DNA of 64,000 bases. It comes from M2408 sp046303515 (lineage in GTDB: Bacteria; Bacteroidota; Bacteroidia; Flavobacteriales_D; Crocinitomicaceae). The notes under the pieces were generated by a model, which made no database searches, was not told the DNA's origin, and worked only from the letters and a program-made list of their open reading frames with translations. How positions within the stretch are numbered: the first letter of the stretch is position 1; every line of letters starts with the position of its first letter. The stretch covers positions 1 to 64,000 of the forward strand of contig JBKCGI010000226.1 of assembly GCA_046303515.1 (NCBI GenBank), in the 5' to 3' direction. Below are positions 8,685 to 15,807 of this stretch, piece by piece. A program made the position numbers and the translations under genes.

Positions 8685-8714
8685 CAAATTTACTGAAAAA
8701 AATGTAATAAACAA
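8685..8714 (-). promoter_or_regulatory. Promoter of the toxin-antitoxin operon
   Basis: The minus strand reads TTG (8714-8712), 19 bases, then TAAATTTG (8692-8685), both perfect matches to the Bacteroidota consensus. The start codon lies 17 bases downstream. The TTG box is inside the T-tract of the upstream terminator copy. Confidence 0.7.
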
Positions 8715-8739
8715 AAAAAGTCGTCCGAAAACGAACGAC
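8713..8739 (-). terminator. Terminator upstream of the toxin-antitoxin operon (copy 2 of a duplicated hairpin), likely for typA
   Basis: On the minus strand: GTCGTTCG, four T, CGGACGAC, seven T. It is the same hairpin as at 8114-8141, differing by one base in the loop. It lies about 110 bases downstream of the typA stop codon and is the first U-tract hairpin after it. Confidence 0.8.
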
Positions 8740-8777
8740 TTTTATATTTTGAAGATTCAAAAAATATATTTTAAGAA

Positions 8778-8810
8778 TTATCCCGATTTTAACTTTGTTA
8801 ATCGGGATAA
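8778..8810. repeat. Perfect 11-bp hairpin between typA and the toxin-antitoxin operon
   Basis: TTATCCCGATT (8778-8788) and AATCGGGATAA (8800-8810) are exact reverse complements with an 11-base loop. There is no U-tract immediately after it in either direction. It could be a 3' stabilising hairpin for typA mRNA upstream of the true terminator. Confidence 0.6.
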
Positions 8811-8848
8811 GTTCGATTACGCATTTTTTTTCAAAAATACTATCTCAC

Positions 8849-10645
8849 TTATTTCCCTGAACGCTTACGTTCAGCTTCTTTCAATAAGATTTTTCTAATT
8901 CTTAAGTTTTGTGGCGTAACTTCTACGTACTCGTCACCTTGGATGTACTCCAAACACTCTTCCAAAGAAAAGATTTTTGGTGGAGCTAAACGTACTTTTT
9001 CGTCAGCACCAGAAGAACGCATGTTAGACATTTTTTTAGTCTTTGTAACGTTCACACACAAATCTCCAGCTCTTGAGTTTTCACCAATTACTTGACCTTC
9101 GTAGATGTTTTCGTTTGGTGCAACAAAGAATTTACCTCTGTCTTGTAAGTTATTCAAAGAGAAAGGAATTGAAGTTCCTTGTTCCAAAGAAATCATAGAT
9201 CCATTTTGACGACCTGCGATTTCACCTTTGTAAGGTTGGTAATCTAAGAAACGGTGATTCATAATTGCTTCACCAGCAGTTTGAGTCAATAAGTAATTTC
9301 TCAAACCTATGATTCCACGAGAAGGAATTTCAAAAGTGATGACCATACGCTCTCCTTTTGGAACCATATTTTTCATTTCACCTTTACGTTTTGTAACTGC
9401 TTCCACAGCAACACCTGAATGTACTTCTGGTAAATCGATTGTTAATTCTTCGATTGGCTCACATTTCACACCATCGATTTCTTTGATGATAACTTGTGGT
9501 TGACCAACTTGCAATTCATAACCTTCACGACGCATTGTTTCAATCAAAACGGATAAATGCAATACTCCACGACCAAAAACTAACCATTTGTCAGCTTTAT
9601 CTGTATCGTTTACACGTAAAGCTAAGTTTTTCTCTAATTCTTTGTTCAAACGATCTGAAATATGACGAGAAGTTACAAATTTACCTTCTTTACCAAAAAA
9701 TGGAGAATCGTTAATCGAGAACATCATGCTCATCGTTGGTTCATCCATTTTGATTGTTGCCAATGGCTCAGGATTTTCGAAATCGCAAACTGAATCGCCA
9801 ATTTCAAAACCTTCAATACCTGTGAAAGCACAAATATCACCTGCTTGAACTGATTCTACTTTTCTTTTTTCAATACCTTCAAAAACAAAAACTTCTTTAA
9901 TTCTGTGTTTTTCTTGTCTTCCGTCAGCTTTTGCTAAAATAATTTGTTGATTTTCTTTCAATTCACCTCTTGTCAAACGACCGATTGCGATACGACCAAC
10001 ATAAGAAGAATAATCTAAAGACGTAATCAATAATTGTGTATTTCCTTCAGGAATTGTAATAGGAGGGAAGTAGTCCAAAATTGTATCTAACAAAGTTGTA
10101 ATATCTGTTTTAGGATTTCTCCAATCATCAGACATCCAACCGTTTTTAGCAGAACCATAAACTGTTGTAAAATCTAATTGTTCTTCGTTCGCATCCAATT
10201 CAAACATCAAGTCAAAAACTTTCTCGTGAACTTCTTCTGGAGTACAGTTTTCTTTATCAACTTTGTTAATTACCAACAATGGTTTTAATCCCAAAGACAA
10301 TGCTTTACCAAGTACAAAACGAGTTTGAGGCATTGGACCTTCAAAAGCATCCACTAACAAACAAACACCATCAGCCATGTTCAAAACACGCTCAACTTCA
10401 CCACCGAAATCGGCGTGACCAGGAGTGTCAATGATGTTAATTTTTGTTCCTTTATACAATACGGATACGTTTTTAGATACGATTGTGATTCCTCTTTCAC
10501 GCTCTAAATCGTTGTTATCCATAATTAAATCACCTGTCAAACGTTCTCTTTCGTTTTCAACGTTTCCAGCTTCAATCATTTTATCCACCAAGGTTGTTTT
10601 TCCGTGATCGACATGGGCAATAATTGCAATGTTTCTAATTTCCAT
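8849..10645 (-). CDS. typA: Translational GTPase TypA/BipA, 598 aa
   Basis: An EF-G-like ribosome-associated GTPase involved in 50S assembly and stress adaptation. Visible motifs: P-loop AHVDHGKT at residues 10-17, RGITI switch region, DTPGHADFGGEV (G3), NKVDK (G4), then EF-G-type domains II, III and V, and the TypA-specific C-terminal domain with RNYLLTQT and SMISLEQG. I placed the start at MEIRNIAIIAHVDHG. The frame is open further upstream, but that extension would run through the palindromic repeat at 10670-10708, and TypA proteins start at this Met. Length matches the family (about 600 aa). Confidence 0.97.
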   Translation of the reverse strand: MEIRNIAIIAHVDHGKTTLVDKMIEAGNVENERERLTGDLIMDNNDLERERGITIVSKNVSVLYKGTKINIIDTPGHADFGGEVERVLNMADGVCLLVDAFEGPMPQTRFVLGKALSLGLKPLLVINKVDKENCTPEEVHEKVFDLMFELDANEEQLDFTTVYGSAKNGWMSDDWRNPKTDITTLLDTILDYFPPITIPEGNTQLLITSLDYSSYVGRIAIGRLTRGELKENQQIILAKADGRQEKHRIKEVFVFEGIEKRKVESVQAGDICAFTGIEGFEIGDSVCDFENPEPLATIKMDEPTMSMMFSINDSPFFGKEGKFVTSRHISDRLNKELEKNLALRVNDTDKADKWLVFGRGVLHLSVLIETMRREGYELQVGQPQVIIKEIDGVKCEPIEELTIDLPEVHSGVAVEAVTKRKGEMKNMVPKGERMVITFEIPSRGIIGLRNYLLTQTAGEAIMNHRFLDYQPYKGEIAGRQNGSMISLEQGTSIPFSLNNLQDRGKFFVAPNENIYEGQVIGENSRAGDLCVNVTKTKKMSNMRSSGADEKVRLAPPKIFSLEECLEYIQGDEYVEVTPQNLRIRKILLKEAERKRSGK

Positions 10646-10669
10646 CTTTATTCTTTGTGTAATATCTTT

Positions 10670-10708
10670 TTGGGTAGTACGGTCGTAACATGTTACGACC
10701 CTACCCAA
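10670..10708. repeat. 39-bp near-palindromic element between the DEAD-box gene and typA
   Basis: The core GGTCGTAACATGTTACGACC (10681-10700) is a perfect 20-base palindrome. It is flanked by TTGGGTAG (10670-10677) and CTACCCAA (10701-10708), which also pair, with a three-base bulge on one side. There is no U-tract on either strand. It is GC-richer than its surroundings and looks like a REP-type palindromic repeat. Its placement just after the helicase stop may let it protect the 3' end of that mRNA. Confidence 0.7.
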
Positions 10709-10711
10709 ATC

Positions 10712-12652
10712 CTAATAATTTTTTTTGTATGATGATGATGATCTTCCTTTGAATCCACCGCCTGAACGACTTCCTCTATCTCCATCACTTTTTCTGTCTC
10801 CACTTTTGAAACCACCTCTGTCGCTTCCTCCAGAACGAGAACCTCCACTGCTTCCGTAACCTTTATCAAAACGGCCACCTCCGCCACCGAATCCACGGTC
10901 ACGACCTGAATCACGAGAACCAGAGAAACCTCCGCCTCCGCCACCAGTTCTTGGTCTTGCTTCTGCTTTTTTCTTCGTAATTTCAATGCTAACTGTGTTA
11001 CCTTCGTAATCAGCTCCATTTACTTTACTCAAAATGTTATCAGCGTGTTCGTTGTCAGCTTCAAAGAATGAGAATGAAGGTAAGATGTCAATTTTACCGA
11101 TGTTTCCAGAATTTAATCCTGTTTCATCACAAATAACTCTTAATAAACCACCTGGATTTAAACCATCACGTTTTCCGATACTTACGAAGAAACGAGTTTT
11201 GTTGGCGTCATCTCTACCAAAAGCAGATCTTTCACCTCTATCTCTTTCACTTCTATCGCTACGCTCACGTCTTTCAGGACGATCAGATCTTTCTCCTCTT
11301 TCGGAACGTTCACCTCTTTCTCTTCTGTCAGAATCAGCATTCAAGTCACCAGCTCTTTCGTAATATTCAATAAAACGGTTGAATTCTGCTGAGATGAATT
11401 TTTTGATTACTTCCTCTTTTGATAAATCTTCGAAATCAGCCAAAATAGAAGTCATGAATTTTTCAATTTTGTCTTCCTTAACGTCTGTATCTTTGATTTT
11501 TTCTATCAAACTAGACAATTGAATCGTACAAATTTCTTCTGGACTAGGAATTTTCCCAACCAAGAAAGTTGTATTGATTTGTCTTTCTATTGCTTTAATT
11601 TTGAAATTTTCTCTCGTGTTAATCAAAACAATAGATTGTCCTTTTTTACCTGCACGAGCCGTACGACCTGAACGGTGCGTATAATTCTCGATATCATCTG
11701 GTAAATTGTAATTGATAACGTGAGAAATAGAATCAACATCAATTCCACGAGCCGCTACATCTGTTGCAACTAATAATTGCAAAGTTTTGTCACGGAAACG
11801 TTTCATTACGTTGTCACGTTGTGCTTGAGATAAATCACCATGTAAAGGTTCAGCGTTGTAGCCATCTTTACTTAGTTTCTCAGCAACTGATTGTGTTTCT
11901 TGTCTTGTACGACAGAAAACAACTCCAAAAATATCTGGATTTACGTCAATTAAGCGTTTTAGTGCCGCATAACGATTTGTTTCTTTTACTGAATAATAAA
12001 TGTGCTCGATATTTACATTCCCTTGGTTTTTAGAACCAATTGAAACTTCCAATGGATCTTGCATGTAATTTTTTGCAATCGCAGCCACTTCTTTAGGCAT
12101 TGTTGCAGAAAACAACCAAACGTTTTTGTGCACAGGTGTTTTTTCTAAAATGGTATCAATATCTTCTTTGAATCCCATATTTAACATTTCATCTGCTTCA
12201 TCAAGCACAACACACTCAACTTCACTTAAATTGACAGCACGACGATTGATCAAATCATTCAAACGACCAGGAGTTGCAACAATAATTGTCGCAGTTTTCA
12301 CTTGTGTCATCTGTTTTCTGATATCTGATCCGCCATAGACCGCTACGATAGAAGTTGCCTTATCGTATTTTGCGTAATTTCCCAGGTCTTTGGTGATTTG
12401 CAAACACAACTCGCGAGTTGGGCAAATAATCAATCCTTGTGGGGAGTTGATTCCTGGTTTTACATTGTTCACTAACGGCAAGCCGAACGCTGCCGTTTTT
12501 CCCGTTCCTGTTTGCGCTAAACCAACAAAATCACTTTCACTTTGTAACAAGTGCGGAATTGCCTTTTGTTGGATAGGAGTTGGTACATCAAACCCTAAAT
12601 CGGTAATCGACTTCAGTACCTCACCCCTCAGCCCTAATTCGCTAAAGGTCAT
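10712..12652 (-). CDS. DEAD-box RNA helicase with DbpA-type RNA-binding domain and RG-rich tail, 646 aa
   Basis: Helicase core motifs in order: Q motif (TPIQQKAIPHLLQ), motif I AQTGTGKTAAF, PTREL, TPGR, DEAD in VLDEADEML, SAT, and motif VI HRSGRTARAGKKG. An arginine/glutamate/serine-rich linker follows (about 445-475, repeats of GERSER), then a DbpA/CsdA-type RNA-binding domain (about 482-545, FFVSIGKRDGLNPGGLLRVI) and a Gly/Arg/Ser-rich tail from about 565. This is the CsdA/DeaD class: ribosome biogenesis and mRNA unfolding at low temperature. It has a perfect promoter box and a stem-loop at the very 5' end of its mRNA. Confidence 0.95.
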   Translation of the reverse strand: MTFSELGLRGEVLKSITDLGFDVPTPIQQKAIPHLLQSESDFVGLAQTGTGKTAAFGLPLVNNVKPGINSPQGLIICPTRELCLQITKDLGNYAKYDKATSIVAVYGGSDIRKQMTQVKTATIIVATPGRLNDLINRRAVNLSEVECVVLDEADEMLNMGFKEDIDTILEKTPVHKNVWLFSATMPKEVAAIAKNYMQDPLEVSIGSKNQGNVNIEHIYYSVKETNRYAALKRLIDVNPDIFGVVFCRTRQETQSVAEKLSKDGYNAEPLHGDLSQAQRDNVMKRFRDKTLQLLVATDVAARGIDVDSISHVINYNLPDDIENYTHRSGRTARAGKKGQSIVLINTRENFKIKAIERQINTTFLVGKIPSPEEICTIQLSSLIEKIKDTDVKEDKIEKFMTSILADFEDLSKEEVIKKFISAEFNRFIEYYERAGDLNADSDRRERGERSERGERSDRPERRERSDRSERDRGERSAFGRDDANKTRFFVSIGKRDGLNPGGLLRVICDETGLNSGNIGKIDILPSFSFFEADNEHADNILSKVNGADYEGNTVSIEITKKKAEARPRTGGGGGGFSGSRDSGRDRGFGGGGGRFDKGYGSSGGSRSGGSDRGGFKSGDRKSDGDRGSRSGGGFKGRSSSSYKKNY

Positions 12653-12676
12653 ATATAATAATAAAATAAAAATTCA

Positions 12677-12693
12677 CTTACCCCCATGGTAAG
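12677..12693 (-). promoter_or_regulatory. 5'-end hairpin in the leader of the DEAD-box helicase mRNA
   Basis: CTTACC (12677-12682) and GGTAAG (12688-12693) form a six-base stem with a five-base loop. Given the -7 box at 12700-12707, transcription should begin near 12693-12695, so this hairpin would sit at the extreme 5' end of the roughly 40-base leader. Confidence 0.45.
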
Positions 12694-12699
12694 CGAGCG

Positions 12700-12707
12700 C
12701 AAAGATA
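12700..12707 (-). promoter_or_regulatory. Promoter -7 box for the DEAD-box helicase gene
   Basis: The minus strand reads TATCTTTG, a perfect TAnnTTTG. A TTG (12732-12730) lies 22 bases further upstream, slightly long for the -33 spacing. Confidence 0.55.
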
Positions 12708-12850
12708 CGACCTTTTTTCCTTGCTTCGACAAAAGCAGTGAAAATTCGTGAATTATTAACAATTATTTCATTTTGGGATGGGAATTGTTGATAAGTTTGG
12801 AGGTAGTTGGAAGTGAGTGGGTTGCCTTTATTTTATTTGTTTGGCAAAAA

Positions 12851-13342
12851 TTAATCATCTATTTTAATTTGTAAATCATCAAGAAGACAAATGATTGGGT
12901 ACAATTTCTTTATTTGGTCTAAATCATTAAGTCCAGCATTAATAAATTTCCATTTTTTTCCATCAACTGAAATTGCTAGTATTTTTCTGGAAAATGAAAA
13001 CACTTCTCCTTTATATGTTTGTGTAGCTTTTAATTTTATCATACACTGGTAATTCGAATCACAATAAATAATCTCACCTTTTTCTAATATTTCAAATTCA
13101 TTTATAGTTCCAAATAATCCTTCTGATTTCTTACAATCTTTAACAAACTCTTTTCTTGATAAATTATTTAAATCTGACAAATGAGTATAAAAATATAAGG
13201 CTTTATAATCATTGGACTTCAAAGCATTATTTCTTGAGTGAAAATCTTGCAGCATTTTTAGATTTAAGATATCATTTTTTTGAGTTAAACATAAATTAAA
13301 AGTCAATATTGTTATAGCTAAAACTGTGATTTTACATTTCAT
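12851..13342 (-). CDS. Hypothetical secreted protein, 163 aa
   Basis: An N-terminal hydrophobic signal (MKCKITVLAITILTFNLCLT) precedes a mature domain of about 140 residues with four cysteines and the pattern FVDGKKWKFINAG-like (SVDGKKWKFINAGLNDLDQI). This resembles small NTF2-like or lumazine-binding domains of secreted Bacteroidota proteins, but the match is by general shape only. It stands alone, with convergent or divergent neighbours at more than 150 bases. Function unknown. Confidence 0.75.
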   Translation of the reverse strand: MKCKITVLAITILTFNLCLTQKNDILNLKMLQDFHSRNNALKSNDYKALYFYTHLSDLNNLSRKEFVKDCKKSEGLFGTINEFEILEKGEIIYCDSNYQCMIKLKATQTYKGEVFSFSRKILAISVDGKKWKFINAGLNDLDQIKKLYPIICLLDDLQIKIDD

Positions 13343-13370
13343 TGTATATCAGGTATTTAAAAGTGTTTGA

Positions 13371-13378
13371 CAAATTTA
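13371..13378 (-). promoter_or_regulatory. Promoter -7 box for the 163-aa secreted protein gene
   Basis: The minus strand reads TAAATTTG, 28 bases before the start codon. A TTG lies 16 bases further upstream (13397-13395), one base short of the usual spacing. Confidence 0.5.
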
Positions 13379-13478
13379 CGATTTTTATTTTTTTCAATAT
13401 TAATAAAGCACCTTCCTTTATTAAATGTGTTATTTAAATTTTTTTCTATTACCTGAATTCTAATATACTAAATTAAAT

Positions 13479-13486
13479 TACATTTG
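13479..13486 (+). promoter_or_regulatory. Promoter -7 box for the ELWxxDGT-like T9SS protein gene
   Basis: A perfect TACATTTG box ends 18 bases before the ATG at 13505. It overlaps the alternative upstream TTG codon at 13484, which argues for the ATG as the true start. Confidence 0.5.
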
Positions 13487-13504
13487 TTAAAAATAATTAT
13501 CACA

Positions 13505-15058
13505 ATGAACAAAATATTATTACTGTCCTTATTTGCAATTTCAAGCTTATTTGCCTCTTCTCAAACGCCTGAATTGATTTATTCTAATAACTTATCCTTA
13601 CAAACAGCTACTGCGGATTCTGCAAACTATTATTATTTTGATCCTTATTTTTCAACTATCAATTCACTCGATGTTGTGGGGAATAAGACGGAATTGGTAA
13701 CTGTTCCAGACGTTTCTGCTAGTTTTCAGAATGTCATGGTTTGTAACAAAGGGAAATGTATTTTTGGAAATTCTACTTCTTCAGGTACCTTTTATTTTTT
13801 ATTCAATGGAACTTCAATTGATACACTTTATGAAAGTAATGCTCAAATGACTTTTGATAGAATAATTGAAGGCGATTACGTATATTATCATGACACTAAA
13901 AGAATTTATTATACAGATTTATCTTCTGTTGACAATTTTCAAATTTTGCACACGGCACAAAACGCTACTGATTTTTCTGGAATATCTGAATTCTTTGAAT
14001 TTGATGACAAAATATTCTTCAAAGAAACAGATCAAATAAATGGAGGCTCAAGTCTTAAAGTCCTTGATATGAATACTAATGTAATTACTGATTTAACAAG
14101 TAATTTGGAATCAAGTAATTTCAACATTAGTAAATCACCAAATTCAATTGTTTTAATTGAGGAGCCTTATGGTTCATGGGCGAAAATTTGGGAAATAGGA
14201 AATGATTTATCTTTTGAATTGCTTTACGATGGAATGTTGGCTGGCTTCGATGCTCCATCTATCAGTAAATATTTAGGTAAATTAAATAATGAAATAATTT
14301 TACAAGGTAGTATTGGTGGGACTCCTTGCTTGTTAAAAAATGTTGGTCCAAGTGTTACAACCTTAAATCTCGGTACCGATCAAAACACTTATCCAACCAT
14401 GATTCAGTCATATTATCAAGCAGGTGATTACATCTATTTCATGGCAGCAGATACTAATTATTTAAATTATACTATGCAGCAAAATGCACTTTGGGTTACG
14501 GATGGAACCTTAGAAGGAACTCGTAAAATGATACCATTTTCTTCACCAAATGTGCCGCAATACATTAACATGTTTGAAACTATAAATAAACCAAATGTAA
14601 ACTGCCACAATGATTTGTGGATTGGTTTTAATTCCGACAAATTATTGCATGTTAATGCTGAATCAAATTTTATTGAAAGTTTCACTGATGCGAAAAATGC
14701 TAAGGCTTTTTACCCTGTATTGAGTAATGATTTTGTGATTTTCGCATCGAAGAACGCAAGTAACCAAATTCAAATCAAAAAAATCACTTGTTCGGGTAGT
14801 TTAGAACTTATTGAGGAGCAATTTAATGATTTTAGTATTTTCCCAAATCCAACTGAAAATGAATTTAAAATTGATAATGCAAATGGATTCCAGGATGCAA
14901 GTATTGTGGTTTCAGACCTTACAGGGAAAGTTATTTTGGAAGAAAAACTAAACGGAAAAGAAGGAATTTTCTCCCTAAATGGTTTCAAATCTGGAGTATA
15001 TATTGTTAAAATAAAAGATAAAAGTACTTCAGTAAGTAAACTTTTAATTAAGGATTAA
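13505..15058 (+). CDS. Secreted ELWxxDGT-like repeat protein with T9SS C-terminal sorting signal, 517 aa
   Basis: A signal peptide (MNKILLLSLFAISSLFASSQ) is followed by a long beta-rich region with a recognisable ALWVTDGTLEGTRK segment, the ELWxxDGT-type repeat found in beta-propeller-like secreted proteins. The last 75 residues are a canonical T9SS type A domain: FSIFPNPTENEF, then VSDLTGKVI, then GVYIVKIKDKS and a terminal KLLIKD. The product should be exported by Sec and then to the surface or medium by T9SS. I used the ATG at 13505 because the signal peptide begins there and the upstream alternative lies in the promoter box. Ligand or substrate unknown. Confidence 0.88.
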   Translation: MNKILLLSLFAISSLFASSQTPELIYSNNLSLQTATADSANYYYFDPYFSTINSLDVVGNKTELVTVPDVSASFQNVMVCNKGKCIFGNSTSSGTFYFLFNGTSIDTLYESNAQMTFDRIIEGDYVYYHDTKRIYYTDLSSVDNFQILHTAQNATDFSGISEFFEFDDKIFFKETDQINGGSSLKVLDMNTNVITDLTSNLESSNFNISKSPNSIVLIEEPYGSWAKIWEIGNDLSFELLYDGMLAGFDAPSISKYLGKLNNEIILQGSIGGTPCLLKNVGPSVTTLNLGTDQNTYPTMIQSYYQAGDYIYFMAADTNYLNYTMQQNALWVTDGTLEGTRKMIPFSSPNVPQYINMFETINKPNVNCHNDLWIGFNSDKLLHVNAESNFIESFTDAKNAKAFYPVLSNDFVIFASKNASNQIQIKKITCSGSLELIEEQFNDFSIFPNPTENEFKIDNANGFQDASIVVSDLTGKVILEEKLNGKEGIFSLNGFKSGVYIVKIKDKSTSVSKLLIKD

Positions 15059-15106
15059 GTAGCAAATTGCATATTTTAGCTACTGTTTTATTTAAATTTA
15101 AACGCT

Positions 15107-15565
15107 ATGGAAAGAATTCAATTTCAGGTTGACATACAAACTTCAGCTCAAAAGGTATACGAAAATATGCTGGGATTAAATGATATCAAAACATACGAAT
15201 ATTGGACTGCTGCTTTCAATCCGACATCAACATATGAAGGGAAGTGGGAGAAAGGTTCTAAAATACTCTTTGTAGGATTGGACGAAAAGGGAAAACGTGG
15301 CGGGATGGTTTCTGAAGTTGTGGAAAACAAACCATCAGAATTCGTTTCGGTTCGACATTATGGTTTTGTAGATGGAGACAAAGAAGTTACAACGGGAGAG
15401 CAAGTCGAAAAATGGGCTGGAGGTTTTGAAAATTATTCCTTTAGCGAAAAAGATGAAATTACGACAGTGCTTGTAGAAATGGATACCATTGAAGATTATA
15501 AGGGGTATTTAGAAGAGGCATATCCAAAAGGACTGGATTTGTTGAAAGAACTGTCTGAAAGATAA
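15107..15565 (+). CDS. SRPBCC-domain (START/AHSA1-like) protein, 152 aa
   Basis: The start MERIQFQVDIQTSAQKVYENML, then TYEYWTAAFNPTSTYEGKWEKGSKILF and a helical C-terminus (LEEAYPKGLDLLKEL), is the typical SRPBCC helix-grip pattern: a hydrophobic ligand pocket closed by a long C-terminal helix. Cytoplasmic, with no signal peptide. It lies 48 bases after the T9SS protein gene. Members of this superfamily are annotated as polyketide cyclase/AHSA1-like, but no enzymatic role can be assigned here. Confidence 0.85.
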   Translation: MERIQFQVDIQTSAQKVYENMLGLNDIKTYEYWTAAFNPTSTYEGKWEKGSKILFVGLDEKGKRGGMVSEVVENKPSEFVSVRHYGFVDGDKEVTTGEQVEKWAGGFENYSFSEKDEITTVLVEMDTIEDYKGYLEEAYPKGLDLLKELSER

Positions 15566-15573
15566 ATTTTTAA

Positions 15574-15600
15574 TACAATCTAATTTTAATTTAGATTGTA
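15574..15600 (+). terminator. Hairpin after the SRPBCC gene
   Basis: TACAATCTAA (15574-15583) and TTAGATTGTA (15591-15600) are perfect ten-base complements with a seven-base loop, starting eight bases after the stop codon. No strong U-tract follows, so termination efficiency is uncertain. The remaining 190 bases up to the next promoter show no gene. Confidence 0.5.
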
Positions 15601-15788
15601 ATAGACTTTACCGTTTTTAATTACATTTAAAATAATAGTTGCCATTATTTTTTATACTCTCGGATATTTAAAATGGATTTTTGAATATTTTTTCCGCTAA
15701 ATTATTCCTTTATCTAAGGATATTTAACTTTCATGCAATAACTTAGTTATTTTATCACTATTTATGATTTTAGTGTAACTTTTAATCT

Positions 15789-15796
15789 TAAATTTG
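15789..15796 (+). promoter_or_regulatory. Promoter -7 box for the DUF5686 gene, short leader
   Basis: A perfect TAAATTTG box ends 11 bases before the ATG, so the mRNA leader should be only about 4-7 bases long. Confidence 0.5.
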
Positions 15797-15807
15797 TTAT
15801 CGTAATA

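Noticed and set aside
8635..8898. Rightward frame of 87 residues across the toxin-antitoxin promoter
   Set aside because: It runs antisense through the antitoxin start, two hairpins and the typA end; no signal or motif, so treated as chance.
10646..10708. Longer N-terminus for TypA
   Set aside because: The extension would be translated through a palindromic repeat and is absent from TypA family proteins; MEIRNIAIIAHVDHG is the normal start.
10693..11019. Val/Glu-rich frame overlapping the 3' end of the helicase gene
   Set aside because: It is the alternative-frame reading of the Gly/Arg/Ser-rich helicase tail; composition is an artefact and the helicase frame is clearly the real one.
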